A stretch of 64,000 bases of DNA. Source: Thaumarchaeota archaeon UBA223 (GTDB lineage Archaea > Thermoproteota > Nitrososphaeria > Nitrososphaerales > UBA57). The translations under genes and the position numbers were made by a program. The notes under the pieces were generated by a model, which was not told where the DNA came from, made no database searches, and was given only the letters and a program-made list of their open reading frames with translations. Location: the NCBI GenBank assembly GCA_002495905.1, contig DAHJ01000035.1, positions 38,999 to 102,998 of the forward strand. The letters are read 5' to 3'. Shown here one piece after another: positions 26,016 to 34,435 of this stretch (the first letter of the stretch is position 1; every line of letters begins with the position of its first letter).

Positions 26016-26582
26016 TTATTTTATTAATTTTGCACGTGCAAATAATTTAGCAAGTCTTAGTGGTTCAGGTAAAGAACCTTGTAAAGTAAATTTATCTAAG
26101 ATTTTTTTTGCGTCAGATAAAGAAATACCAGAAGATTGTATGTAAATTGAATATTCAGTTTTCATGATAATTTTTTGAGAGATGTCATTTTTAGTATAAG
26201 TTTTTAATTTATTTTTCCATGAATTTGGAAATTTTGTCATAAAATTATTTTCAAGGTTTTTTGGTGATTTAAGAGATACAGAGACAATTGGAAGATTAAG
26301 TGATTTATTTAAGAGATTTAGATCTACCACATTGTAACTACTCATGATAGAACCAAGAATTAATATACAATTAATATCGTCTCTATTAATTTTTTCATAC
26401 ATTAATAAAATATTTTCAGTAACATCATCGCCACCTACTGTAGATTCTCCATATATAGAACCGTCAACAACAAGATCGCTTCGCATAATTACAGAACATA
26501 AGGTTGACTTTTTTGAATTAGGAAAATAACATTCTGCAATGCCCATAGCACGAAGTGCTTGTTTTTCAAGATGAATTTTCAT
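26016..26582 (-). CDS. DUF99 family protein
   Basis: A 188-residue soluble protein resembling archaeal DUF99 (COG1628), a family with a distant endonuclease V-like fold. Recognisable segments are LRAMGIAECYFPNSKK, LVVDGSIYGESTVGGDDVT, CILILGSIMSSYNVVDL and LPIVSVSLKSPKN. In canonical DUF99 the central motif reads D(G)xTFGGFN-like; here SIMSSYNVVDL stands in the matching place. Function is unknown for the family. It follows purB on the same strand with a 14-base gap. Confidence 0.75.
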   Translation of the reverse strand: MKIHLEKQALRAMGIAECYFPNSKKSTLCSVIMRSDLVVDGSIYGESTVGGDDVTENILLMYEKINRDDINCILILGSIMSSYNVVDLNLLNKSLNLPIVSVSLKSPKNLENNFMTKFPNSWKNKLKTYTKNDISQKIIMKTEYSIYIQSSGISLSDAKKILDKFTLQGSLPEPLRLAKLFARAKLIK

Positions 26583-26596
26583 AAGGATTTAAGAAA

Positions 26597-28033
26597 TCAA
26601 TATGTAGATTTTGAAAAAGATTTTGGTTTGTTTTTATATTTTTTCATGACGGAATTTATATTTTTTTGAAGAATCATTGATCTTTCAGGAGCTGTGCCGA
26701 CATATTTAGAATAGTTAAAGAGATTTTTCAGATCAAGATCCAATTCAGACAAATATTTATTCTTAGAAATCAAGGTAAACAAAGGATTGGGTTTACCTAG
26801 TTCGATATCATCCCAAGCTTCTAAAGAGATTTTTCGGAATTCTTCATGAAGGGTCTGGCGATTTTTACCTTTTTTAGACAAATCCATCATTATAGGTTCA
26901 AGTAATGCAAAAGGCCCGTAAATATCCAAGTTCTTTTTTATATTTATTTCGGATATCTCCATGCCTGACAATATCTCAGAATATATCATAAGACATTCAT
27001 CTAGAGCAAGAAAACTTTCTGGAAGAAATAGTCTACGGTTTGCAGAATCGTCCAGAGTTCTTTCCAATATACTATTAGATGCATTAGAACTGGCAACATT
27101 CAAAAATGAAGAAACGTAACGTGTTAAAGACGAAATTCTTTCAGTCATAATAGGATTGCGTTTAAAAGGCATAGCACTAGAACCGACTTGAAGTTTTTTT
27201 CTTGGTTCTTTGAATTCACCAAAAGGAGGAGATTGTAAGATTCTAAAGTCGAGAGAGAATTTATGCATACTTTGAGCTAAGGACGACAAGGCAGAAAGAA
27301 TTAAGAAATCAACTTTGCGAGGATATGTTTGAGAAGAAACTACAAATGCTTTAACGTCGAGATTTTTCATAACGTCATTTTCAAAATTCCTAGTATTTTT
27401 ACCTAATAAACGCTTATAGCTAGCTGATGTACCCACAGCTCCTTTAATTCCCTTACCGAGAACGACATTATCCAGAATAAACTCAATATTTTTAATATCG
27501 AGTAACAAATCTTGAGCGTAAAGTGAAAATCGATAACCCAAAGTAGTAGGTTCGGCAGCCTGGATGTGAGTCCAACCCATACAAACGGTTTTATTATGAG
27601 TTTTTATTTTTTTAGAAAGTGAATCTAAACAAGCAACGATTTTTTCTAAAATAATGATTAGAGCTTCACGAATTACAAGAATATCAGCGTTATCGACAAT
27701 ATCCATAGAAGTAGCTCCAAGATGAATTTTGCCACCACCAACTTTAGCTTGATCAGCAAAAGTTTTGATTTCAGACATTAAATCATGTCTTATTTTTTTT
27801 TCAGTTTCAAGTGAACGTTTAATATCAACGTGCTTTTCAGAAGAATATTTCTTAATGTCGTTTAATTCAGCCTTAGTTATTAAACCATGTTTGTATTGAG
27901 AAGAAGCAATTTCATACCAGATTTTTCTCCATTTTGTACGTCTAGTTTTTTCAGAGAATATAGAACGCATTTCGTCACTGCCATAACGCCATGAGAAAGG
28001 TGATTTATAATTATCAAATTCAGAACCAGTCAA
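26597..28033 (-). CDS. purB: Adenylosuccinate lyase
   Basis: Catalyses two steps of purine synthesis: SAICAR to AICAR plus fumarate, and adenylosuccinate to AMP plus fumarate. The superfamily signature is GSSAMPFKRNPIMTERI; GGGKIHLGATSMDIVDNADI and CMGWTHIQAAEPTTLGYRFS are characteristic of PurB rather than of fumarase or argininosuccinate lyase. Its 478 residues are in the normal range. It is followed 14 bases later by the DUF99 gene and preceded by the aspartase/fumarase gene on the same strand; both enzymes release or handle fumarate. Confidence 0.94.
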   Translation of the reverse strand: MTGSEFDNYKSPFSWRYGSDEMRSIFSEKTRRTKWRKIWYEIASSQYKHGLITKAELNDIKKYSSEKHVDIKRSLETEKKIRHDLMSEIKTFADQAKVGGGKIHLGATSMDIVDNADILVIREALIIILEKIVACLDSLSKKIKTHNKTVCMGWTHIQAAEPTTLGYRFSLYAQDLLLDIKNIEFILDNVVLGKGIKGAVGTSASYKRLLGKNTRNFENDVMKNLDVKAFVVSSQTYPRKVDFLILSALSSLAQSMHKFSLDFRILQSPPFGEFKEPRKKLQVGSSAMPFKRNPIMTERISSLTRYVSSFLNVASSNASNSILERTLDDSANRRLFLPESFLALDECLMIYSEILSGMEISEINIKKNLDIYGPFALLEPIMMDLSKKGKNRQTLHEEFRKISLEAWDDIELGKPNPLFTLISKNKYLSELDLDLKNLFNYSKYVGTAPERSMILQKNINSVMKKYKNKPKSFSKSTY

Positions 28034-28045
28034 ACCATACTCACA

Positions 28046-29470
28046 TCATTTATTGTCCTTATTGATTATAAATCGTGGGTCGGTAGGTTGAGTTAAGGAA
28101 TTAACATTAAGAATTTTTTTTAACTGATCTTCAGTAAGAATTTCTTCTTTTAATATTATATCCAATATATTCATATCAGAGATTGTAGATTTTTTAGCAA
28201 TTTTTGAAGCATTAGAATATCCAATATATTTATTCAATATTGTAGCAAGACCAATACTTTCTTCAGCGTATTTACGACAAATGAGTTCATTAGCAGTAAT
28301 TCCATCAATACATAATTTTCTCATTTGTTTGATTGAATTAGTAAGAATATTGATAGAAAACAATACGTTATAGGAAATCATAGGCATCATAACATTGAGT
28401 TCAAGTTGCCCTGCCTGAGTTGCATAGGCAACGCCAGAATCAGAACCAATAACATGAAAACAAACCATATTCACCATCTCAAGAATGGAAGGATTAACTT
28501 TTCCAGGCATAATAGATGAGCCTGGAGCAATAGCTGGAAGATTAATTTCAGACAGTCCAGTTCGTGGACCTGATGATAGCAATCTCAAGTCATTAGAAAT
28601 GCGAGTAAGTTCAAGTGATAAATTTCTAAAACTAGAAGACAAAGAAGAAATGTCTTTTTGACTTTGCATAGATTCTCGCAAATCGTTAGATTGTTTCAGT
28701 GAAAGTTTTGTTTCTAGAGAAAGTTCACGAACCATTAATTTAGAATAATTTGGATGAGTATTAATGCCAGTTCCTGCAGCGCTGCCACCAATTCCTAAGT
28801 AGAAGAGTTGTTTTTTACAATGTTGTATATCTTGAAGACATTTATTAATTGTAATTGAATAGGCTTTGAATTCTTGTCCAAGAGTTATTGGAACTGCATC
28901 TTGTAAATGTGTACGAGCAGACTTTAGTATTTTATTAAATTGTTTTGATTTGGATTGAAATGAAGAAGACAATAATTTTAACTCCTGTTCAAGTTGTGGA
29001 ATAGAAGTTAGAATAGACAAACGTATTGCAGTAGGAAAAGTATCATTAGTAGATTGAGACATATTTACATGATCATTAGGATGAATTGGATTATAACTGC
29101 CAAGTTTACGACGAAGTAATTGATTTGAACGATTAGCTATAACTTCATTGCAATTCATATTAAAAGACGTACCAGCTCCCATTTGGAAAACATCAACTAC
29201 AAATTGATCCCTGAATTTACCAGAAAGAATCTCATCTGAAGTTTTAATTATAGCAGAAGATAGTTTTTTATCGAGTAATTTGAGTTTTGTATTAGTTTTT
29301 GCTGCGGATTTTTTAATTATAATAAAAGAATCTAAGAATTCAGGAGCGTGCATAACACCGCTAATTGGAAAGTTCTCAATTGCACGTTGTGTTTGAATGC
29401 CATAATAAGCAGAACTTGGTACTTTCTTTTTGCCTAGAGAATCAGATTCAGTCCTATATGCCGTAACCAC
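28046..29470 (-). CDS. Class II fumarase/aspartase superfamily enzyme
   Basis: A 474-residue lyase. The C-terminal signature is GSSIMPGKVNPSILEMVNMV followed by CFHVIGSD, and the N-terminal motif VDVFQMGAGTSFNMNCNEVI. In E. coli-type aspartases these read close to [24 protein letters not shown] and VDVYQGGAGTSVNMNTNEVL; class II fumarases have a TQCEAxTM segment and an L/IWQTGSGTQ-type segment. The match is therefore closer to aspartate ammonia-lyase, though the SQSTNDTFPTAIRL segment is intermediate. Genomes of this type are often annotated with this protein as fumarase (needed for the 3-hydroxypropionate/4-hydroxybutyrate cycle). I leave the reaction open: fumarate hydration or aspartate deamination. 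Confidence 0.85.
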   Translation of the reverse strand: MVTAYRTESDSLGKKKVPSSAYYGIQTQRAIENFPISGVMHAPEFLDSFIIIKKSAAKTNTKLKLLDKKLSSAIIKTSDEILSGKFRDQFVVDVFQMGAGTSFNMNCNEVIANRSNQLLRRKLGSYNPIHPNDHVNMSQSTNDTFPTAIRLSILTSIPQLEQELKLLSSSFQSKSKQFNKILKSARTHLQDAVPITLGQEFKAYSITINKCLQDIQHCKKQLFYLGIGGSAAGTGINTHPNYSKLMVRELSLETKLSLKQSNDLRESMQSQKDISSLSSSFRNLSLELTRISNDLRLLSSGPRTGLSEINLPAIAPGSSIMPGKVNPSILEMVNMVCFHVIGSDSGVAYATQAGQLELNVMMPMISYNVLFSINILTNSIKQMRKLCIDGITANELICRKYAEESIGLATILNKYIGYSNASKIAKKSTISDMNILDIILKEEILTEDQLKKILNVNSLTQPTDPRFIINKDNK

Positions 29471-29513
29471 ATGTAATTATGAAAGATAAACATATTTTAC
29501 TTTTAGGATGATT

Positions 29514-29870
29514 TCAATATCCTGTGGCTTCTCTTTGCCTATTAATTTGATTTTTCCTTTCATATTCAGCCAATATATCTTCAGGAGTTAATCCTAATTC
29601 AAGGGAAGCTTGAACTATGAAATGCCATATATCAATTAGTTCTTCTTTTGCAAGTTCTAGATCAAGAGGAGAAGGTTTTTTCCACCATTTCCATGATGTG
29701 AGTCGTTGTAATTCAATAGTTTCGTGAATTATAGCAGTACACAAGACAGAAATTCGTTCGTCTTGTTTATTAGGATAACGATCCAATTTTAGAAGAGAAG
29801 TATAATCAGTTTGTAACTGAAATATCTTCTTCAATATATCGTCAGATTTTGGATTAGTATTAGCAGACAT
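29514..29870 (-). CDS. Dimeric (all-alpha) dUTPase / MazG-fold NTP pyrophosphatase
   Basis: Hydrolyses dUTP (or a related dNTP) to the monophosphate, keeping uracil out of DNA. The 118-residue protein belongs to the all-alpha NTP-pyrophosphatase fold. Metal-binding helices are visible: IIHETIELQRLTSWKWWKKP, with the E-x-x-E pattern, and LAKEELIDIWHFIVQASLEL, with E-E-x-x-D; the C-terminal YERKNQINRQREATGY segment contains the K..N.R pattern of dUTPase_2. I chose the ATG at 29870 (MSANTNP) over the start 33 bases earlier because the upstream residues are unlike the family. Confidence 0.82.
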   Translation of the reverse strand: MSANTNPKSDDILKKIFQLQTDYTSLLKLDRYPNKQDERISVLCTAIIHETIELQRLTSWKWWKKPSPLDLELAKEELIDIWHFIVQASLELGLTPEDILAEYERKNQINRQREATGY

Positions 29871-29919
29871 ATTATTATTAAACAAAACATAATTTAATAT
29901 CAATTACGCTATTAATTTA

Positions 29920-30111
29920 ATGAATATTGAGAATATTATCAATAATATATGGATAAAGGTAATATTATTTCTGTTTACAATGATTTTCTTTTTGGTTTGT
30001 GGATTAATATTACTGAATTTCTATTTCAATACAACAAGTCCTGTATTTTTCTTATTAGAAATTCCACTGTTATTGTTAATGCTAAATGTACTGAGAAAGA
30101 TTGCCACATAA
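29920..30111 (+). CDS. Small two-helix membrane protein (putative)
   Basis: A 63-residue ORF with two clear hydrophobic helices (about residues 11-33 and 40-57) and a basic C-terminus (LRKIAT). No family is recognised. It starts at ATG 29920 and overlaps the PfkB kinase start by 11 bases, which would allow coupled translation. Hydrophobic ORFs arise easily in AT-rich DNA, so its reality rests on position and the overlap only. Confidence 0.45.
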   Translation: MNIENIINNIWIKVILFLFTMIFFLVCGLILLNFYFNTTSPVFFLLEIPLLLLMLNVLRKIAT

Positions 30112-31147
30112 TAAATTACAAACAATATTTAGAGGAATTAAATCAACTACATTAGCAGATGTTTTTATTGACAGAATAGTTAAAGTAGAAAATCTAGATG
30201 AATTAGTCAAACAAACAAAAAATAAAGCATCAGTAGGAGGAGGAAGTATTAGAGGAATTGAACAAAGAGAGATAATAGGTGGAAATGCAACGAATATTGC
30301 ATATAGTCTTGTTAAATTTGGAAGTGAAACAGAATTATTTGTAATAGGAGATGAATTTGCAAAAAGAACTTTAGAATTAAGATTTAAAGAATTCAACAAT
30401 ATAAAAATTCATGTAATAGATGGTAAACCTGGATTTACAATAGCATTAGAAACGGATTTGGGAAATGAATCAAATATAATGATAAGCGACGTAGGAGACA
30501 TAGAGAGATTTGACGGAAAATCAATATTAAATGAATATAGAGGAACAATAGAACAGTCAGATATCATAGTAATATCAAATTGGGCGTCAAATATTAACGG
30601 AAATCAATTAGTAGATAATATTTTTAGAAATTCTAAGAATAGTATCAAATTATTAGATTTTGCAGATTTAGCTTCTGCTACAAACAGATTAAACGAATTA
30701 ATCGAGAACATAAAAGAGAACAACGTCATAGATGTTTTAAGTTTAAATGAGAATGAATGTCAAATTTTAGAGAAGTTTTTGTGTTTAAAAAATATGAAAT
30801 CACAATATACAAAGAAAGATATTCAATCAAGTGCATTACAAATATCATCTATTTTAGAGACAAGAATAGATATTCATACACCGCTAGGGTCATGTTCTTC
30901 ATTAGATGGTGATGTAGAATTCGTTGAATCGTTTTCTGTAAAACCAAAAATATTAACAGGTGCAGGAGATGTTTGGAATGCTGTAAATATATTGTCAATA
31001 AAAAAAGGACTATCAACATATAACAGATTAAATTTAGCTAATGCATCAGCAGGAAGTTACATATCAGAATTTCATAATGGAGATTTTTCTTTAGATAAAA
31101 CTGAACAATTATTAGAATCAAGGAATATTTTTGTCAAAGATTTATAG
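30101..31147 (+). CDS. PfkB family carbohydrate/nucleoside kinase
   Basis: A 348-residue ribokinase-type kinase. The N-terminal glycine pair is GGNATNIAYSLVKFGSETEL (about residues 65-84), and the C-terminal catalytic motif is ILTGAGDVWNAVNIL near residue 290, containing the Asp base of DTxGAGD-type enzymes (here LTGAGD). The substrate cannot be inferred; N-terminal residues about 1-60 carry an unusual extension before the usual start. The start codon is TTG at 30101, inside the small membrane ORF. It is convergent with the Sua5 gene, overlapping by six bases. Confidence 0.82.
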   Translation: MPHNKLQTIFRGIKSTTLADVFIDRIVKVENLDELVKQTKNKASVGGGSIRGIEQREIIGGNATNIAYSLVKFGSETELFVIGDEFAKRTLELRFKEFNNIKIHVIDGKPGFTIALETDLGNESNIMISDVGDIERFDGKSILNEYRGTIEQSDIIVISNWASNINGNQLVDNIFRNSKNSIKLLDFADLASATNRLNELIENIKENNVIDVLSLNENECQILEKFLCLKNMKSQYTKKDIQSSALQISSILETRIDIHTPLGSCSSLDGDVEFVESFSVKPKILTGAGDVWNAVNILSIKKGLSTYNRLNLANASAGSYISEFHNGDFSLDKTEQLLESRNIFVKDL

Positions 31148-31744
31148 AATAGATTGAAGTAATTCTAAATCAACACTTCCTGATCTAAGGACTATAATTT
31201 CTTCATTCTCTACTTTTACAATAGTAGATTCTTTGGAATCATCTTCGATATCATTGATTAAAATAGCGTCAATATCTGGAAGTTGTGATATTACAGATGA
31301 AGCAGAATGATTTGAACCAGAACCAGAAAGATTTGCACTAGTGCCAACGAGATAACCGCCACATTCAGAGATTAAGAATAAAGAATCACGATGATTAGGA
31401 ACACGTAATCCTATGAGTTCAGAACCAAGTGTAAGAGATTTTAGAGAATTATCTTTAACAGGTAAAAGGATTGTCAGTGGGCCGGGCCAGAATTCTTCAG
31501 CAAGTTTTAGAGATAATTTATCAAATAATGCAATTTTGAGAGCAGATTCAAGTGAATCGCAAAGTAAAGGCAAGGGTTTATTCTCACGTATCTTTAATTT
31601 GAATATTTTCTCTACGGAATCAATCATATATGGATGACAACCCAATCCATAAACAGTATCAGTAGGATAAGCCACTATTCCACCTTTGTGTACGATTTTA
31701 GCAAGTCTATGAATATCAGGCGTAGAATTTGTAAATTGTTGCAT
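31142..31744 (-). CDS. Threonylcarbamoyl-AMP synthase (Sua5/YrdC)
   Basis: Makes threonylcarbamoyl-AMP from threonine, bicarbonate and ATP, the first step of the universal t6A37 tRNA modification. The YrdC signature is GGIVAYPTDTVYGLGCHP (about residues 20-37) followed by FKLKIRENKPLPLL; PGPLTILLP and GTSANLSGSG are also diagnostic. At 200 residues it is the short YrdC form, without the C-terminal Sua5 domain. Confidence 0.93.
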   Translation of the reverse strand: MQQFTNSTPDIHRLAKIVHKGGIVAYPTDTVYGLGCHPYMIDSVEKIFKLKIRENKPLPLLCDSLESALKIALFDKLSLKLAEEFWPGPLTILLPVKDNSLKSLTLGSELIGLRVPNHRDSLFLISECGGYLVGTSANLSGSGSNHSASSVISQLPDIDAILINDIEDDSKESTIVKVENEEIIVLRSGSVDLELLQSIL

Positions 31745-31794
31745 ATTATTTATAAGTCACATTCATTCCTAATAATCCTGCGGACTGAACATAT

Positions 31795-32616
31795 GTGGTC
31801 AAAGCGTCGAAAAAAAATTCTAAGAATAAGTCATCTTCAGATATAAGAGAAAACACTAGACTTTTTCTCAACAAATCCCCAATAATAATGGGAATAAGAA
31901 TATATGTATTCATAATAGGTATAATGCTAAGTGGAATGTTTTCAAGGACATTTTTCGCTCAAATAGTATTGTTTTTAGGAATTAATGAAGTAAAGGAAAC
32001 ATACAATCCACAAGCAGTAAAAATAAATACAAAACAGGCAATTCTAGCTGCTAGAATAATTGCACTGATTACATTATTAACGATTATGTATACTGTGATT
32101 TCTTTTTCGGGTACAAGTAATTTTAACATACTGATTCCGGGTTTATTAATTGGTTTTGGAATATGTCAACAAATGGAGGGAGCTGCATTAGATGTAATAA
32201 CAGAACATATGAGAAATTCTATGGGTGCATGGACTACAATATTACATGTATTTGCAAAGAAAAAGAGAGGAGAATACTGGAAAGAGTTCATTGAAGAAAC
32301 TGAACTTCTTTGGGCACATCCTCAAATAAGACCAATGTCAGGATCTGAAGAAGCATTAGAAAAAATTGAAGGAAAGATTTCAGAGGATCGATTAGTGAAG
32401 TATATGAACAAAGGTAGAGAAGAAATGAATTATTATACGGGGATTGAAGATAGTTCTGAAAGTAAAACAAAATTCTTCGACCATGCATTAGAATGGTTAC
32501 ATAATACACGAGACAAACATGATGATTTGAATGAAGTGCAACAAAGATTAGGAACATGGAGTTATGCTGTATATTTAGGAGTAGGAACGATAATTTGGCT
32601 CCTACAGCCATTTTAA
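31795..32616 (+). CDS. Predicted membrane protein of unknown function
   Basis: Not recognised. The 273-residue protein has a basic, Ser/Lys-rich N-terminus, hydrophobic helices at about residues 30-50, 80-102 and 108-128, then a long charged cytoplasmic-type region (MGAWTTILHVFAKKKRGEYW, WAHPQIRPMSGSEEALEKIE) and one short hydrophobic stretch at the extreme C-terminus (YAVYLGVGTIIWLL). The start is GTG at 31795. It stands alone between Sua5 and the DNA methyltransferase gene. Confidence 0.65.
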   Translation: MVKASKKNSKNKSSSDIRENTRLFLNKSPIIMGIRIYVFIIGIMLSGMFSRTFFAQIVLFLGINEVKETYNPQAVKINTKQAILAARIIALITLLTIMYTVISFSGTSNFNILIPGLLIGFGICQQMEGAALDVITEHMRNSMGAWTTILHVFAKKKRGEYWKEFIEETELLWAHPQIRPMSGSEEALEKIEGKISEDRLVKYMNKGREEMNYYTGIEDSSESKTKFFDHALEWLHNTRDKHDDLNEVQQRLGTWSYAVYLGVGTIIWLLQPF

Positions 32617-32696
32617 TCTCATATCAATTCTTTATACACAATAATCAAATCATATAGACTACATACATTATCGAGTAATTTTTTGAGTAATTTATA

Positions 32697-33593
32697 ATGT
32701 TAAACAGTCTATCAAAGGACAAACCTAGAGAAATATTGAATATAGAATATAAAGGGAATTCAGAAATAGGTAAGAGAGAAGGAACTTATCACGATTATAA
32801 TAGATTAAATAATTTAACTAGTAAAGAATGGATAAAATTCCAGAAAAGTTGGTTTATAATCAATCCAAAATCCAGAAAGAAGGATGTAATGATGCATCCA
32901 GCAAAGTTTCCCGAGGAATTAATTGAAAATTTCATTAGGTTCTTTACAAAAGAAGGTCAAACAGTATTTGATCCAATGGTAGGTACTGGAAGTACATTAC
33001 TTGCAGCAATGAACACAAATAGAAATGCAATAGGAATTGAATTATCCAAAAAATATGCAAATGTAGCCGCTCAAAGAGTAAATGATGAAAGTGAAATGAT
33101 GAACAATTCAGGAGATAAAAACAATATCAAGTTATACAATGGAGATGCACGAATGTTGGACAGAATAATAAGTTCTAATATTGATTATTGTATAACTTCG
33201 CCTCCATATTGGGACATGTTAAGAGAGAAAGGATTTGAAACACAAAAAACCCGAGAGAAAATGAATTACGATACACATTATTCAGAAGATGGACGTGATG
33301 TAGGAAATATAGAAGATTACATGAGATTTTTAGATGAATTAAAAGAAATATATTTGAAAGTTCACAGTGTAATGAAAATAGGAGGATATCTAACAGTGAT
33401 TGTTAAAAACATAAAGAAAGGAGGGAAGATATATCCACTAGCTTGGGATCTAACTAAAAAACTTGATTTCTTTACATTGAAAGATGAAAAGATATGGTGT
33501 CAAGACAATGTGAAATTAGCCCCATATGGATATGGATATTCCTGGGTAAGCAATACAGTTCATCATTATTGTTTAATTTTTAAGAAAGAGTAA
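32697..33593 (+). CDS. Site-specific DNA methyltransferase (N4-cytosine/N6-adenine type), orphan
   Basis: An amino-methyltransferase of 298 residues. SAM-binding motif I is FDPMVGTGSTLLAAMNTNRN (about residues 91-110), preceded by HPAKFPEELIENFI. Catalytic motif IV is TSPPYWD at about residues 167-173; SPPYW is most common in N4-cytosine methylases. Motif I precedes motif IV. No restriction endonuclease is visible on either side (a membrane protein upstream, tRNA-Thr downstream), so it is either an orphan epigenetic methylase or a solitary defence remnant. It starts at ATG 32697. Confidence 0.88.
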   Translation: MLNSLSKDKPREILNIEYKGNSEIGKREGTYHDYNRLNNLTSKEWIKFQKSWFIINPKSRKKDVMMHPAKFPEELIENFIRFFTKEGQTVFDPMVGTGSTLLAAMNTNRNAIGIELSKKYANVAAQRVNDESEMMNNSGDKNNIKLYNGDARMLDRIISSNIDYCITSPPYWDMLREKGFETQKTREKMNYDTHYSEDGRDVGNIEDYMRFLDELKEIYLKVHSVMKIGGYLTVIVKNIKKGGKIYPLAWDLTKKLDFFTLKDEKIWCQDNVKLAPYGYGYSWVSNTVHHYCLIFKKE

Positions 33594-33616
33594 TATCATT
33601 AAATATAGAATATTTT

Positions 33617-33703
33617 GCCCCAGTAGCTCAGGTCGGCCAGAGCGACTAATAAATGTCGAACCTCGTAAGTAGTAGGTCCTGGGTTCAAATCCCAGCTGGG
33701 GCT
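33617..33703 (+). tRNA. tRNA-Thr(CGT) with a 12-nt noncanonical intron
   Basis: The acceptor GCCCCAG pairs with CTGGGGC (33696-33702), discriminator T33703. The D stem is GCTC/GAGC; the T arm CTGGG-TTCAAAT-CCCAG (33679-33695). The contiguous anticodon stem does not close. Removing 33649-33660 gives ACTAC/GTAGT with loop CTCGTAA, that is anticodon CGT. This places a 12-nt intron between positions 30 and 31, inside the 5' strand of the anticodon stem, a noncanonical position. U73 fits archaeal tRNA-Thr. No CCA is encoded. Confidence 0.85.
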
Positions 33704-33736
33704 TGATTTATAAGATGATAAATTATAAATTTACAT

Positions 33737-34435
33737 GTGGAAATATTTAGTTTTGCGGTTTTGGCTTTTTTAATGGGAATCAAACATGCTTTCGATACAG
33801 ATCATGTTATAGTAGTTTCAAATTTTTTATCTAGATCAAAGAGATTAAATGAATCTCTAAATATTAGCCTGAGTTGGGGAGTTGGACACATGTTAACTGC
33901 AGGAATTATTACAGTTATTATATTTTACAATATGAATTCATTTCCAGTAATAATGTTACTAGAGAATTTTGAGATAATAATAGCAACCATCATGATAATA
34001 ATGGGAATAGTTAGTATGACAATAGGAATTCCTATACAACATAAACATGAACATAATCACAATGGAATTAAACATGAACATACTCACACACATCGAATAG
34101 GAGGATTTATGAATAAAGATTTGAAATCTCATCATGCGTCATTTGGAGTTGGAATATTACACGGACTGGCGAGTAACGATGAGTTATTTATTGTATTGGT
34201 TTTAGGATTGGGAATTGGCTCAATCACCGTGTTATTAGGAGCTTTATTTTTATTTTCAACAGGAGTGGTTTTAGGAATGATCGTATTCAGTGTACTAGTG
34301 TTAAGAGTTTCAGATAGTATATCAAATAATTTTAAATGGATGCTGAATTATACATTTGCAATATCGGCAATCATATATGGATTATATTTACTTTATGCAA
34401 ATACAAATTTGGAAATAATCAAGTATTTACTCTAA
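33737..34435 (+). CDS. Nickel/cobalt permease-like membrane protein (NiCoT/NicO type)
   Basis: A 232-residue protein with about six hydrophobic helices. The first contains GIKHAFDTDHVIVV, matching the HxxxxDH metal-selectivity motif of nickel/cobalt permeases. A His-rich cytoplasmic loop follows helix 3 (HKHEHNHNGIKHEHTHTHR, near residues 99-117), then FGVGILHGLASNDELFIVL with another His. Such transporters bring Ni2+ or Co2+ into the cell. It begins at GTG 33737, 34 bases after tRNA-Thr, and overlaps the convergent leuS by nine bases. Nickel could serve the LarA-like domain encoded at 11.6-13.5 kb; cobalt would serve cobalamin. Confidence 0.75.
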   Translation: MEIFSFAVLAFLMGIKHAFDTDHVIVVSNFLSRSKRLNESLNISLSWGVGHMLTAGIITVIIFYNMNSFPVIMLLENFEIIIATIMIIMGIVSMTIGIPIQHKHEHNHNGIKHEHTHTHRIGGFMNKDLKSHHASFGVGILHGLASNDELFIVLVLGLGIGSITVLLGALFLFSTGVVLGMIVFSVLVLRVSDSISNNFKWMLNYTFAISAIIYGLYLLYANTNLEIIKYLL

